A stretch of DNA of 64,000 bases from Sorlinia euscelidii (GTDB lineage: Bacteria; Pseudomonadota; Alphaproteobacteria; Acetobacterales; Acetobacteraceae): assembly GCF_036452155.1 (NCBI RefSeq), contig NZ_JAWJZY010000003.1. One strand, 5' to 3'. Within the stretch, counting starts at the first letter, position 1. The number at the start of each line of letters is the position of its first letter. The notes under the pieces are model-generated. The model had not been told where the DNA came from and made no database searches. It saw only the letters and a list, made by a program, of their open reading frames with translations. Below, piece by piece: positions 1-9,935 of the stretch. The translations under genes and the position numbers were made by a program.

Positions 1-625
1 GGGCCTTCAGCCAGGTTTGCCCCCCAATATCCTTCGCGGCAAGCTCAGCGGCTTTTTTACGCTCCCCCTCCGCCCTGTCTGACAAACGGATCACGCCGAG
101 CGGCATCGTGCTCGCTTTTTTCATTTTCCGCTGTGCGACGTGAATCAATTCGAGAGATCCGCCGCCAATATCCGCCACAATGCCATCCGCATCGGGCTGG
201 CCGCAAAGCACGCCGGTGGCGGAGTATCGGGCTTCCTCCTCGCCGGACAGAATGCGGATCGCCACGTTCGGCATGTGTTTTTTCAGGATCTCGATAAATT
301 CCGCCCCGTTATCGGCATCCCGCACGGCCGCCGTCGCGAGAATCTCGAAAGGTTCCGCCTTCATTGACCGGGCAATGACGTTGAACCGCTTCAAGACAGT
401 GTGCGCGCGCTTCAAACCCTCCTCATTCAGGCGTCCCGTTTCATGCAGGCCACGTCCGAGTTTCAATGTCGCCTTCTCATTGAAGATCGCGATGGGGTTG
501 CGTGTCACCCCCTCGAAAATAACGAGACGCACGGAATTTGACCCCAGGTCAATCACGGCGGCGCGACGTTGGTGAGGGGGTGCGCTGGCCTTCACCGCCT
601 TCTGCGCGACCCGGAGTTTCTTCAT
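1..625 (-). CDS. ppx: Exopolyphosphatase / Ppx-GppA family (partial, C-terminus outside window)
   Basis: The minus-strand reading frame starts at the ATG at 625 and runs off the left edge, giving about 208 N-terminal residues. An early phosphate-binding motif (AAVIDLGSNSVRL) and a later DIGGGSLEL motif are the two nucleotide/phosphate loops of the ASKHA fold used by Ppx and GppA, which hydrolyse polyphosphate or pppGpp. The start overlaps the stop of ppk in an ATGA arrangement, so the two are translationally coupled: one makes polyphosphate, the other degrades it. Ppx and GppA activity cannot be told apart from the N-terminal half; the polyphosphate role is inferred from linkage to ppk. Confidence 0.93.
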   Translation of the reverse strand, partial: MKKLRVAQKAVKASAPPHQRRAAVIDLGSNSVRLVIFEGVTRNPIAIFNEKATLKLGRGLHETGRLNEEGLKRAHTVLKRFNVIARSMKAEPFEILATAAVRDADNGAEFIEILKKHMPNVAIRILSGEEEARYSATGVLCGQPDADGIVADIGGGSLELIHVAQRKMKKASTMPLGVIRLSDRAEGERKKAAELAAKDIGGQTWLKA

Positions 626-2928
626 AAAGGGGCGCCTGGCTTTTTGCGTCGGCGCGGCGCTTCCTTGTCCGTCCCCTCATGCCGCATGGAACCTCGACCG
701 GAAAGAGAGGGATTATGCATAAAATAATGATGCGCGGAGAACGGCTTTTTCCCCGGTGGAACGCGGCGCCAGCTACCGCCTGGCTGTAATGTCCAGCTCT
801 GCAACGTGTCTTTCATCCCCAAAGCGGCGACCTGTCCCAGCACCTGCGCATGGACGGTCGGGTCATAGATCGGCACCATCGCCTCCACCCGGCGGTCCAT
901 ATTACGTGGCATCCAGTCAGCGGAGGAAATATAGACCTTGTTTTTCTGGCAAGGCATACGGTGTCCGTTTCCGAAAGCAAAAATGCGGGAATGTTCGAGA
1001 AAGCGCCCGACCATGGAGCGGATCTCGATATGGTCCGACAATCCGGGGACACCCGGCCGAAGGCAGCACATGCCGCGGATCACCCCGATGATTTTGACCC
1101 CCGCATGGGAGGCTGCGTAGAGCGCATCAATCAGTTCCGGGTCAACGAGGCTGTTCATTTTCAGCCAGATGCGGGCGGGGCGCCCGGCTTTCGCGTGGTC
1201 GATCTCATCTGCAATCAGCTTCAGCAGCGTCTTGCGCAGTGTCAGCGGCGCAAAAGCAATGTCATGCACATCTTTGGGCTTGGCGTAACCTGTCATGAAA
1301 TTGAAAAGCTGCGCCGCATCACCCGCCAGGCGTGGATCACAGGTAAAAAATGAGAGGTCCGTGTAAATGCGTGCCGTGATGGGATGATAATTCCCCGTGC
1401 CGAAATGCGCGTAAGAGCGCATCTGATTGCCCTCCCAGCGCACAACGAGACTCATTTTGGCATGCGTCTTCAGGTTCGAGAACCCGAACACGACTTGCAC
1501 GCCCGCCGCCTCCAACTCCCGTGAAAGGCGGATATTCGCCTCCTCATCAAAGCGCGCCCGCAACTCCACCATGGCCGTGACGGATTTCCCCGATTCGGCG
1601 GCGGCGATCAGCGCCCGGACGATGGGGCTGTCGCGAGAGGTGCGGTAAAGCGTCTGCTTGATCGCCACAACATTCGGGTCCGCAGCGGCCTGGTTGAGGA
1701 ATTGCACGACGACATCGAAGCTCTCAAAAGGATGATGCACGACGATATCTTTGCCGAGGATGGCGGCAAAGCAGTCTCCGTCATAATCACGGATGCGCTG
1801 CGGGAAGCGCGGTTTGAAAGCGGGAAACTGCAATTCCGGCCGATCACTGACGATCATCTGTTTGACATCGACGACCCCGATCATCGCCTGCTCCACCAGC
1901 ACCTCATCGGGGGGCGAGCCAAGCTTTTCAGCGAATTCCTCACGCAGACAGGAAGGGAGGGAGGCATCGAAAGCCAAGTGCACCCCGACACCACGTCGAC
2001 GCTGCTTTAAAGCGGTCTCATATGACAGGACGAGATCCTCCGCCTCATCCTCAAATTCCACATCGGAATCCCGAATGACACGGAGCACCCCGCTCGCCAG
2101 GACACGCATCCCGGGAAAGAGACGGTCAATATGGGTGCGGATGACGTCCTCCAGCAGCACGAACCGGATGTCCGCGGTGCAGGAGGCTTTGCCCGACATG
2201 TCCCCCGGCAGGCGCATAAAGCGGTTGACCTGCTGTGGCAGTAAAATCAACGCATCCATCGGCTCATCCGGGCGCGCCTCATCCTTCAGGCGCAGCACAA
2301 GCGCCATGCCGAGATTGGGGATAAACGGCACAGGGTGAGACGGGTCCACCGCCAGCGGCGTCAGAATAGGGAAAATTTCTTTTTCAAAAACCGCGTCCAA
2401 ATAAGCAATGTCAGCTTCGGACAGGTTTTCCGGTCGGTGAAGATGAATGCCACTCTGCGCCAGCTCGTGTCGCAACTTCCGCCAGACATCCTGCTGGGTC
2501 TCAAAAAGTCGGGAGGATTTACGTCGCACCTCCGCGAGTTGCTGCGCAGGCGTTTTACCGTCGACGGAAGGCGTCGTGAGCCCCTCCCGCACCTGCCCGA
2601 CCAGCCCGGCAACACGGACGGAGAAAAATTCGTCCAGATTACTGGCGCTGATCGACAGAAAGCGCAAACGTTCCAGAAGTGGGTGACGACGATTCTCCGC
2701 TTCCTCGATCACGCGCTGATTGAAATCCAGCCATGACATTTCACGATTAATGAAGCGGGACGGGTGCGAAGAAATATCATGTTGCCCGTCGGAAGAACCC
2801 TGCATACATAACCCGATAAAATCAGACGCGCAGCCCGCGTCACCCGGCTTTGCGCGTGACAAAGTGGTCGTTTGTTCCCCCTGGATTTTTGACGCTCCCA
2901 CCAGATTGGCTCCTTTACTCAGCGCCAC
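622..2928 (-). CDS. ppk: Polyphosphate kinase 1
   Basis: This 768-residue frame encodes PPK1, which reversibly polymerises the gamma phosphate of ATP into polyphosphate. The N-terminal domain begins at SRFINREMSWLDFN. The catalytic histidine region reads AHFGTGNYHP followed by TARIYTDLSFF, and the second conserved histidine lies in FLEHSRIFAFGNG; the SSADWM.RN.DRR motif follows. The frame opens with GTG and carries about 55 residues before conserved sequence, longer than typical PPK1. An internal ATG at 2805 is an alternative start, but neither has a clear ribosome binding site. It lies downstream of hdaA (123-nt gap) and overlaps ppx by 4 nt, so hdaA-ppk-ppx may be one operon. Confidence 0.96.
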   Translation of the reverse strand: MALSKGANLVGASKIQGEQTTTLSRAKPGDAGCASDFIGLCMQGSSDGQHDISSHPSRFINREMSWLDFNQRVIEEAENRRHPLLERLRFLSISASNLDEFFSVRVAGLVGQVREGLTTPSVDGKTPAQQLAEVRRKSSRLFETQQDVWRKLRHELAQSGIHLHRPENLSEADIAYLDAVFEKEIFPILTPLAVDPSHPVPFIPNLGMALVLRLKDEARPDEPMDALILLPQQVNRFMRLPGDMSGKASCTADIRFVLLEDVIRTHIDRLFPGMRVLASGVLRVIRDSDVEFEDEAEDLVLSYETALKQRRRGVGVHLAFDASLPSCLREEFAEKLGSPPDEVLVEQAMIGVVDVKQMIVSDRPELQFPAFKPRFPQRIRDYDGDCFAAILGKDIVVHHPFESFDVVVQFLNQAAADPNVVAIKQTLYRTSRDSPIVRALIAAAESGKSVTAMVELRARFDEEANIRLSRELEAAGVQVVFGFSNLKTHAKMSLVVRWEGNQMRSYAHFGTGNYHPITARIYTDLSFFTCDPRLAGDAAQLFNFMTGYAKPKDVHDIAFAPLTLRKTLLKLIADEIDHAKAGRPARIWLKMNSLVDPELIDALYAASHAGVKIIGVIRGMCCLRPGVPGLSDHIEIRSMVGRFLEHSRIFAFGNGHRMPCQKNKVYISSADWMPRNMDRRVEAMVPIYDPTVHAQVLGQVAALGMKDTLQSWTLQPGGSWRRVPPGKKPFSAHHYFMHNPSLSGRGSMRHEGTDKEAPRRRKKPGAPL

Positions 2929-3051
2929 TCTGCCTGTCGAGCCTGCATGACGCCCTTTAAGTCTGACATGTTACACGACCCAAAGTTGCGTTAGAAGCCT
3001 CTCATCTTACTTAAGCCTTTCCCAAACCTTCGCCTTCCCCCTGGACGGCCG

Positions 3052-3770
3052 TCACAAAACCGGGAGTTCCTCCCCATCAGCCTGGGAAAGCTCAGGCAGG
3101 GTTTCCGTGATAAAGGCCCGCGTCAATGCGCGTTTACTTTCCAGACTCGCCGTATCCAATCGCGCAACGCAGGCCATCAGGGCCGCATTCGTGCGCGGCA
3201 GGCGATGCACGAGCCACGAAGCGACATCCTGTGCGATGCAGATCTGACGCATGGCGAGCCATTGAATCACCAGTTTGACGCGCAGATCATCCTCGGCAGG
3301 CCGCACCTCAATCGCTGTCATCGCCCGAAGGCGGCTGCTCAGATCAGCAAGACCGGTGAGTAAGGTGGAAGGCGGGACGCGGGAAGCCAGAAGGAGGATG
3401 CGCCCCCTTCCCGCGCGGCATTGATAAAGTGAAGCAGGGCGACAGGGTCAAAACCCTGTTCAAGCTGGTCAATCGCCCAGAGTTGGGAGTCATCAATCCG
3501 TGACGGGTCAATCATGCGGGCAGTGATGATTTTGCCATGACGCCGCCGCGCCCAATCATGCAATAAATGTGTTTTGCCGGTCGCCTCCGGGCCCCAGAGC
3601 AGGAGGCGACGCTCCGGCCAGCCCGTCTGGGCAAGCCATTTACGCGCAGCGGCGTTTGACGGCGCGCTGATGAAATTCGGCCATGGTGCGCCGCGATGTG
3701 CTTCCCACGAAAAAGCCATCTGAGCCGCCGGGTCAGCGGGGCGCTGACGAATTTTTTTTGCGTTTTCCAT
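3052..3770 (-). CDS. hdaA: DnaA-related regulatory protein HdaA (frameshifted as sequenced)
   Basis: Two adjacent minus-strand frames (3339-3770 and 3052-3321) together give a DnaA-like AAA+ protein of about 239 residues, as expected for HdaA/Hda, which with the beta clamp stimulates ATP hydrolysis by DnaA after initiation. Frame one has the N-terminal region and a Walker A-type loop (LLLWGPEATGKTHLLHDWA), then breaks after FINAAREGG. The second frame continues with LLLASRVPPSTLLTGLADLSSRLRAM and the lid domain. The switch maps to a C5 run at 3403-3407 on the plus strand; one additional base restores a continuous protein. A sequencing undercall is more likely than a pseudogene. It is divergent from purM. 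Confidence 0.85.
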
Positions 3771-3866
3771 GCAATTTCAAGTCCAACGCTTCCCGAGCCG
3801 CGACGGCTTCGTTAAAAGGACGGGTTATATCCGACTTTCCGCGGCATATCGAGTGAGCCTGAACGC

Positions 3867-4967
3867 ATGACCACCCCCCCAAACCCGACAAACATGCCCC
3901 GCGCCGCATGACGGTACCGCCGCATCGAAAGGCGGGATCAGTTATGATGCTGCAGGCGTTAGCATAGAGGCAGGTGATGCCCTTGTCGATGCCATCAAGC
4001 CCGCCGCCGGGCAGACGCATCGCGCCGGCGTGCTGGGGGACTGGGTGGGTTCGGCGCGTTGTTCGACCTCAAAGCCGCTGGATATCGTGACCCGGTGCTT
4101 GTGAGCTGCACCGATGGCGTCGGCACGAAGCTCATGCTGGCCATCGAGACGGGACGACACGACACGATTGGCATTGACCTTGTGGCCATGTGCGTCAATG
4201 ACCTTATCGTGCAGGGGGCGCAACCTTTATTCTTCCTGGATTATTTCGCGACCGGCAAGCTTGCTGTCGCTGACGCGGCACATGTCGTGAAAGGTATTGC
4301 CGCGGCCTGCCGTCAGTCGGGATGCGCGCTCGTTGGGGGTGAAACGGCGGAAATGCCTGGCATGTATGCAGCCGGACATTATGACCTTGCCGGGTTCAGC
4401 GTCGGCGCGGCGGAACGCGACATGTTATTGCCGCGTGAGGTGAAACCCGGCGACACCCTCATCGCGCTGCCCTCAAGCGGTGTACATTCCAATGGTTTTT
4501 CCCTTGTGCGGCAGGTTGTCGCGCGGTCAGGGCTGGGCTGGCATGATCCTGCCCCCTTCGCGCCGTCGCTCAGCCTTGCCGAGGCGCTTCTGACACCGAC
4601 AACGCTCTATGTGCGGGACGTCATGTCACTGCATGAAAAAGGCCTGCTCAATGCTTGCGCCCATATTACGGGTGGCGGCCTGCCCGGCAATCTGCCACGC
4701 ATTCTGCCGAAAGGTCTGACCGCGGAAGTCACCGCCGGACGCTGGCCCGTTCCGCCCGTTTTCAACTGGTTGGCCGAAGTCGGGCCTGTCGCGCCGGAGG
4801 AGATGTTGAAAGTCTTCAATTGTGGGATCGGCATGGTGCTGGTGACATCCCGACCGGGCGATGTGCTCAGCGCCCTGCAGGAAGCCGGGACAGAAGCTTT
4901 TGAAATTGGCCGCATCATCGAGGGACAGGAAGGCTTCAATCTCAAGGGAGAGCTGGTTTTCGGATGA
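3867..4967 (+). CDS. purM: Phosphoribosylformylglycinamidine cyclo-ligase (AIR synthetase), frameshifted as sequenced
   Basis: PurM converts FGAM to AIR with ATP in purine synthesis. The long frame from 4059 holds most of the enzyme (LVSCTDGVGTKLMLA, DLIVQGAQPLFFLDYFATGK, GGETAEMPGMY), but the usual N-terminus (ISYDAAGVSIEAGDALVDAIKP) lies in another frame just upstream. One missing G in the G5 run at 4035-4039 restores GVLGGLGGFGALFDLK. Further upstream, the ATG at 3867 joins this frame only if the C7 run at 3874-3880 is miscounted as well. The stop overlaps the purN start (ATGA), so purM and purN are co-translated. The first ~30 residues are therefore uncertain. Confidence 0.9.
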
Positions 4968-5557
4968 GGGCTAAACTTCCGATCGCCATTCTGATCAGTG
5001 GGCGCGGCAGTAATATGGAGGCGTTGCTGAATGCGTGTGACGCCCCCGATTACCCGGCTGAAGTCGTCGCTGTGCTCAGCAACAACCCGGATGCGGCGGG
5101 ACTCGATATCGCGCGGGCGAAGGGCATCCCCGCACATGCCATTGATCATCGCCCTTTCCGCCAGGACCGTGAAAGCCATGAGCGCGCCATGGACAGAGCG
5201 TTGCGCGAGGCCGGCGCCCGGATTATCTGCCTCGCAGGCTATATGCGGGTGCTGACGCCATTTTTCGTTAAGGCATGGTCCGGGCGGATGCTCAACATCC
5301 ATCCCAGCCTTCTGCCGAAATATCCCGGCCTGCATACCCACCAACGTGCTCTTGATAGCGGAGATACGACGCACGGCGCGACTGTACATCTCGTCACTTC
5401 CGGCGTCGATGAAGGGCCTGTCATCGCGCAGGCCCGTATCAATATCCGCCCCGATGACACGGCTGAGACATTGTCAGAGCGCCTTTTGCCGAAAGAGCAC
5501 GCTTTATATCAGGACGCGCTGCGCCAGTTTATCACAGACCAGGCCTCAGTATTATAA
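4964..5557 (+). CDS. purN: Phosphoribosylglycinamide formyltransferase
   Basis: This 197-residue protein is the folate-dependent GAR transformylase, transferring a formyl group from 10-formyl-THF to GAR in purine synthesis. It shows the N-terminal nucleotide loop (ILISGRGSNMEAL), the catalytic NIHPSLLPKYPGLHTHQRAL segment and the conserved H-G-A-T-V-H-L-V-T...DEGP stretch with the active-site aspartate. Length is normal for the family. The ATGA overlap with purM implies translational coupling. The gene converges on ndk, with a hairpin in the 58-nt gap. Confidence 0.97.
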   Translation: MRAKLPIAILISGRGSNMEALLNACDAPDYPAEVVAVLSNNPDAAGLDIARAKGIPAHAIDHRPFRQDRESHERAMDRALREAGARIICLAGYMRVLTPFFVKAWSGRMLNIHPSLLPKYPGLHTHQRALDSGDTTHGATVHLVTSGVDEGPVIAQARINIRPDDTAETLSERLLPKEHALYQDALRQFITDQASVL

Positions 5558-5576
5558 ACGCACCTGACATGGAGCC

Positions 5577-5605
5577 GTCATGCCGACGGGGTCGATCGGC
5601 ATGAC
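5577..5605. terminator. Hairpin between convergent purN and ndk
   Basis: A perfect 10-bp inverted repeat (GTCATGCCGA ... TCGGCATGAC) with a 9-nt loop sits between the two converging stop codons. There is no long T-run on either side, so a bidirectional terminator is inferred from position and stem strength only. Confidence 0.5.
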
Positions 5606-5615
5606 AGATCGCATT

Positions 5616-6038
5616 TCAGGGAAGGATTTCTGTTTCAGCGAAAAAGAAAGCAATTTCCTTGGCGGCATTCTCGACACTGTCGGACCCATGGACGGAATTC
5701 GCCTCAATGCTTTCCGCATAAAGTTTCCGCACCGTGCCTTCCGCAGCCTGCGCCGGATTGGTGGCGCCCATGACATCGCGATGATGCGCGACGGCATTAT
5801 CACCCTCAAGCACCTGCACAACGACCGGGGCCTGAAGCATGGAATCAACCAGACTGCTAAAGAAAGGCCGCGCCGCATGGACGGCGTAGAAAGCCTGAGC
5901 CTGAGCCTGTGTCAGCTGAATGCGCTTCTGCGCCACGATGCGCAGACCTGCCGCCTCGAAGACAGCATTGATTTTGCCGGTCAGGTTGCGGCGCGTGGCA
6001 TCCGGCTTGATGATGGACAATGTCCGCTGTTTGGCCAT
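5616..6038 (-). CDS. ndk: Nucleoside diphosphate kinase
   Basis: This 140-residue protein equilibrates nucleoside triphosphates through a phosphohistidine. The start MAKQRTLSIIKPDA is the canonical NDK N-terminus, and the catalytic histidine lies in SVHGSDSVENA; the length matches the family. The ATG at 6038 is preceded by GGAGA at a normal distance. A much longer open frame extends upstream, but that extension is antisense to the ABC-F gene and carries no NDK sequence, so the short start is preferred. Confidence 0.96.
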   Translation of the reverse strand: MAKQRTLSIIKPDATRRNLTGKINAVFEAAGLRIVAQKRIQLTQAQAQAFYAVHAARPFFSSLVDSMLQAPVVVQVLEGDNAVAHHRDVMGATNPAQAAEGTVRKLYAESIEANSVHGSDSVENAAKEIAFFFAETEILP

Positions 6039-6152
6039 GAAAATCTCCAAATCAATTGTTAAAGGCAAAGAATGGTTTCCCCCTAGACCAATTCTGAGCA
6101 GACCGATAGCCTGTGCGCCCTGAAAATATCTCCGACCCTGAAGTGAAACCCC

Positions 6153-8039
6153 TTGAGTATCCTTTCCATCAACCAACTCACTTTGCGCATTGCTGGCCGG
6201 ACACTTCTGGATCACGCCAGTCTTCAGCTGGATCCCGGGCGGAAAATCGGGTTGATCGGCCGGAATGGCGCCGGTAAATCCACCCTCCTGGCCGCTATCG
6301 CTGGCGATATCAGCCCGGATGGCGGGGACATCACCCTGGCGGCGCGCACGCGGCTCGGGCGCGTTCGGCAGCATTTGCCGGAGGGGAAAGGCGCGCTGAT
6401 CGACATCGTCCTCGCCTCGGATACGGAGCGGGAGACGTTGATGGCGCAGGTGGCGGTGGAGGATGACCCGATCCGACTGGCCGATGCGCATGAGCGTCTT
6501 CTCGCCATACAGGCCCATGCAGCGCCGGCGCGCGCCGCGACGATCCTGGCCGGACTGGGCTTCGATGCCGCGGCGCAGCAACGCCCGATCGACGCTTTTT
6601 CCGGTGGGTGGCAGATGCGTGTGGCGCTGGCCTGCGCCCTCTTCCTTGATCCCGATCTGCTCCTTCTTGATGAACCCAGCAATCATCTCGATATTGAAGC
6701 GACAATGTGGTTGGAAGGCTGGCTCAAATCCTTCCGGGGCGCGGCGATTATCGTCAGTCATGATCGGGAATTGCTGGATCACGTCGTGGACGGGATCGCC
6801 CATCTGGAACAAAGAAAACTCAGCCTCACGCCCGGTGGTTACGCGCAATTCGTCCGCATTCGGATGGAGCAGACCCTCCAGCATAATCGAGAGGTGGCGC
6901 GGGTCGAGGCGCAAAAAGCCCAAATGCAGGCTTTCGTTGACCGTTTCCGCGCCAAGGCGACCAAGGCGCGCCAGGCCCAGTCGCGCCTCAAAGCGCTGGA
7001 GCGCCTTCCGGCCATGGAAGCCATTATTGAACCCGGCGCGACTTCCTTCACTTTCCCCGACCCGGGCGTTCTTCCGCCGCCACTTTTGACCATGACAGGG
7101 GCCAGCACCGGTTATGAGGGGCGCACCGTGCTACGTGACCTTTCCTTTCGGCTGGATGCAACCGACCGCATCGCGCTTCTCGGGCAGAATGGCCAGGGCA
7201 AATCAACCTTCATCAAGCTGATTGCGGGCGTTCTGGCCCCGTTTGACGGCACGTTTTTTCGTGCGCCCAAATTGCGCGTCGGCTATTACGCGCAGCATCA
7301 AAGCGATGACCTCATAGCGGAAGAAACCGCCGTGCAGCACCTTTTACGCACGGCCCCAAAAATGACGCAGGAGCAGGCGCGCGCCCAACTGGCCCGGTTC
7401 GGGCTGGACGCCCATCGTGCAGAAACCGAAGTGCGGAACCTGTCCGGTGGTGAGCGGGCGCGGCTTCTCCTTTCCCTTACCACGCATGACGCCCCGCATG
7501 TCCTCCTGCTGGATGAGCCGACGAACCATCTGGATATTGATGCACGTGAGGCGCTTGTGCGCGCGCTGAATGGTTTTGAGGGCGCGGTGATCCTCATTTC
7601 TCACGATACATGGCTGGTTGAGGCGGTGACGGATCTTTACTGGCTGGTTGAATCGGGGCATGTCACTTATTTCGATGGGACTCTGGATGATTACCGCGCC
7701 CGCCGCCAGACTGCTTCCGGCGCGGGGCAAGGCGGCAACGCCGCGCAGATCTTGGGCCATCAGGACAGGAAAGAGGGTCGCAAAGATCGCGCGGCCACGC
7801 GTCAGCAGCAGGCTCCTCTCAGAAAACGCCTGCAGGAGATTGAAAAATCCCTTTCCCAATGCAGCAAAAAAGCGGACGCCTATCGCCAGACAATGTCCGA
7901 CCCGGTTTTTTATGAAAAAAGCACGTCGGCGGAGATCACACGCGTGAACAAGTCCGCGGCGGAAAATGAGGCTGCGATTGCGAGACTTGAGGAGGAATGG
8001 CTTTCCCTGAGCGAAAAAATCGAGCAGAACATTCTCTAG
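6153..8039 (+). CDS. ABC-F family ATP-binding protein (YheS/Uup-like)
   Basis: This 628-residue cytoplasmic protein has two ABC ATPase domains and no membrane segment. Domain 1 has Walker A GRNGAGKST and signature FSGGWQMRVALA; domain 2 has GQNGQGKST and LSGGERARLLLSL; both have LLDEP(S/T)NHLDI Walker B motifs. The charged interdomain linker (about residues 235-285) and the C-terminal coiled coil, rich in Lys/Glu, are typical of ABC-F proteins that bind the ribosomal E site. FSGGWQMR is characteristic of the YheS type. The start is TTG with a weak upstream purine stretch. It is divergent from ndk. A resistance role is not implied; most chromosomal members act in translation. Confidence 0.93.
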   Translation: MSILSINQLTLRIAGRTLLDHASLQLDPGRKIGLIGRNGAGKSTLLAAIAGDISPDGGDITLAARTRLGRVRQHLPEGKGALIDIVLASDTERETLMAQVAVEDDPIRLADAHERLLAIQAHAAPARAATILAGLGFDAAAQQRPIDAFSGGWQMRVALACALFLDPDLLLLDEPSNHLDIEATMWLEGWLKSFRGAAIIVSHDRELLDHVVDGIAHLEQRKLSLTPGGYAQFVRIRMEQTLQHNREVARVEAQKAQMQAFVDRFRAKATKARQAQSRLKALERLPAMEAIIEPGATSFTFPDPGVLPPPLLTMTGASTGYEGRTVLRDLSFRLDATDRIALLGQNGQGKSTFIKLIAGVLAPFDGTFFRAPKLRVGYYAQHQSDDLIAEETAVQHLLRTAPKMTQEQARAQLARFGLDAHRAETEVRNLSGGERARLLLSLTTHDAPHVLLLDEPTNHLDIDAREALVRALNGFEGAVILISHDTWLVEAVTDLYWLVESGHVTYFDGTLDDYRARRQTASGAGQGGNAAQILGHQDRKEGRKDRAATRQQQAPLRKRLQEIEKSLSQCSKKADAYRQTMSDPVFYEKSTSAEITRVNKSAAENEAAIARLEEEWLSLSEKIEQNIL

Positions 8040-8194
8040 GAAGATGAGTCGAAGGGGCAGCTTGCGGTGAGGGCGCCCGAAGCGGGGCAGATATCGCATC
8101 CTGTATTGGATCACCTTCACATCATATACGGAACCTTCCCGGCGGGAAGCGCATTGGATTAACGACTTACGTTAAGATTGGACTTTCGCCCATC

Positions 8195-9343
8195 ATGCCC
8201 CAGCTTAATGCTCCGAATTCCTCGACCGAGCTTTCCTTTATTTTCAGGCTTCTGCGCATATCGCTGATCCTCACGATTTCCATCGTCATGATCTGGCTTC
8301 TGGGCGATGTCCTTGTCGTCGTCTTTGCCGCGACCCTCATGGCTGTGATCCTGCACGGCCTCGCCGCCTACCTCAAAAGGCGGATTGGCCTTCCTTATAA
8401 ACTGGCAGTCGCCCTTGTGGCCCTTTTTATTATCGCGGCCATCGCGTTTCTCTTTTATTCCAGCGGGCCGCAGATCAGCGACCAGTTTGTCAAGCTCAAG
8501 CAGGCTTTGATCACGCAATATGGGGCGTTTCGCGGTCAGGTCAAATCATCCAGCTGGGGCCAGTTCGCGCTCGCGCACCTTCCGCAAAGTCTCGGAGGGA
8601 GCGACGCGGGGGGCGGCCCTTCTTTCGGCGCGGGGCTGGCGAATTCCGTTACCGGTATTTTGACCAGTGCTTTCGGCGTGTTGGGCACGATGGCGGTTAT
8701 TCTGATCTCCGGACTTTATTTCGCCCTGACGCCGCATGTCTATGTGGATGGTCTGCTGCGCCTTGTGCCGCCTGCGCAACGTCCCGCCATCAGGGGTTTG
8801 ATGGTGACGGCCGGGCACACACTCTGGTCATGGACGATCGGGCAGGCGCTGGACATGCTGGTGGTGGGGATTGCCTCCGGTGTGGGGCTTTATCTGCTCG
8901 GTATCCCGCTGGCCACGGCGCTCGGCGTGGTGGCGGGACTGTGCAATTTCATCCCCTATATCGGGGCTATTCTTGGTGCAATCCCGGCTGTGCTGATCGC
9001 GCTTTCCGTTGGCACCCAATCCGGGCTTGAGGTGGTCGGGCTTTACTGCGTTATTCAGTTTCTCGAAGGCAATGTTCTGGCACCGCTTATCCAGCGTCAC
9101 GCCGTGCATATGCCGCCTGCCATCGCCATATTGTCGCAGACAGTATTCGGCTCCATCCTTGGCGTGCCCGGACTGATCCTCGCCTCACCGGCAACCGCGG
9201 CGCTTCTGGCGGTGGGTGACCGGGCCACCGCCCCCCTGCCTGACGACATGCGCATGAAGCCAGGCGGCGTAAAGCCACCCGCCACCCAGTCACGCGTTAG
9301 CAAAACCGCGGTAAGAAAGTCACGTCAGCGACGCGGACGCTGA
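8195..9343 (+). CDS. AI-2E family transporter (PerM/YdiK-like permease)
   Basis: This 382-residue integral membrane protein shows hydrophobic segments near residues 18-55, 62-90, 150-180 and 215-330, plus the conserved C-terminal block (NFIPYIGAILGAIPAVLIAL and FLEGNVLAPLIQRHAVHMPP) of the UPF0118/AI-2E family. Family members include sodium/proton antiporters and small-molecule exporters; the substrate cannot be read from the sequence. A basic tail of about 40 residues follows the last membrane segment. It stands alone between the ABC-F gene and the convergent sugar cluster. In many alphaproteobacteria a permease of this family lies next to hdaA, which is a few kilobases away here. Confidence 0.9.
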   Translation: MPQLNAPNSSTELSFIFRLLRISLILTISIVMIWLLGDVLVVVFAATLMAVILHGLAAYLKRRIGLPYKLAVALVALFIIAAIAFLFYSSGPQISDQFVKLKQALITQYGAFRGQVKSSSWGQFALAHLPQSLGGSDAGGGPSFGAGLANSVTGILTSAFGVLGTMAVILISGLYFALTPHVYVDGLLRLVPPAQRPAIRGLMVTAGHTLWSWTIGQALDMLVVGIASGVGLYLLGIPLATALGVVAGLCNFIPYIGAILGAIPAVLIALSVGTQSGLEVVGLYCVIQFLEGNVLAPLIQRHAVHMPPAIAILSQTVFGSILGVPGLILASPATAALLAVGDRATAPLPDDMRMKPGGVKPPATQSRVSKTAVRKSRQRRGR

Positions 9344-9473
9344 CAGACTTATCGTGTCGCGGATAAGGGCGGGAAGTCCGCTCTCTGTCGGATGCGCAGT
9401 GAGGGTGATTATTGGCGTCGGGAATAATTTATCGCCGGGGCAAAGTGCGTCGGCTTCCGCGCGGCGTCTCAGA

Positions 9474-9935
9474 TCAATGGGCGTTCATCTGGCGATTATC
9501 GAACCGCGCGAGGACTTCACGCAATGACGTCCATTGTTGATCGTCACAATAGCGGACGCGAAAAGATACTTTCGTGGAGAGGCGCACCGCGATCGTCCGG
9601 GCCCATTCAGGCCCTGCATTTTCACCCCAGATCTTGATCAGGAAAGGCTCGCCTCTGACCGGCACAGCCTGCATGACGAGGTCACTGGCAGAAGATGGGG
9701 GGCTGGTCATTGGCACCCAACCCCGGCGATTCTGCCTCAGCCAGTTATTCAGGCCGGTAATCTGATCCTGCGTCAAGTCCTGTTGCTTCTGGTCCGGCCC
9801 CTCCTCGATCATCGCCGTTGCAATGATCGGTATGTGAACGGGTTTAAGAACCGGGACGGCAAATGACCAGATAATTGCCGTCGTCGTCAGGACAAGCACG
9901 AGGAAACAAATGACAAGTATCGTTTCCTTACGCAT
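9474..9935 (-). CDS. Hypothetical single-pass membrane-anchored protein
   Basis: This protein of about 153 residues was not recognised. The chosen ATG at 9935 shares one base with the stop of the aminotransferase gene (TGATG) and has a GAGGAAG ribosome binding site about 7 nt upstream; a GTG at 9959 is the longer alternative. Residues 5-30 form one hydrophobic helix after MRKE, suggesting an inner-membrane anchor with a soluble periplasmic domain, where WTSLREVLARFD stands near the end. Position as the last gene of a nucleotide-sugar operon suggests a surface-polysaccharide role, but this is inference only. Confidence 0.7.
   Translation of the reverse strand: MRKETILVICFLVLVLTTTAIIWSFAVPVLKPVHIPIIATAMIEEGPDQKQQDLTQDQITGLNNWLRQNRRGWVPMTSPPSSASDLVMQAVPVRGEPFLIKIWGENAGPEWARTIAVRLSTKVSFRVRYCDDQQWTSLREVLARFDNRQMNAH

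Noticed and set aside
3052..3770. hdaA as a pseudogene
   Set aside because: One base in a C5 run restores the whole protein, and many other conserved genes show the same defect, so sequencing error is preferred.
5616..6923. 435-residue minus-strand frame containing Ndk
   Set aside because: Only the last 140 codons match Ndk; the N-terminal extension is antisense to the ABC-F gene. The ATG at 6038 with GGAGA is used instead.
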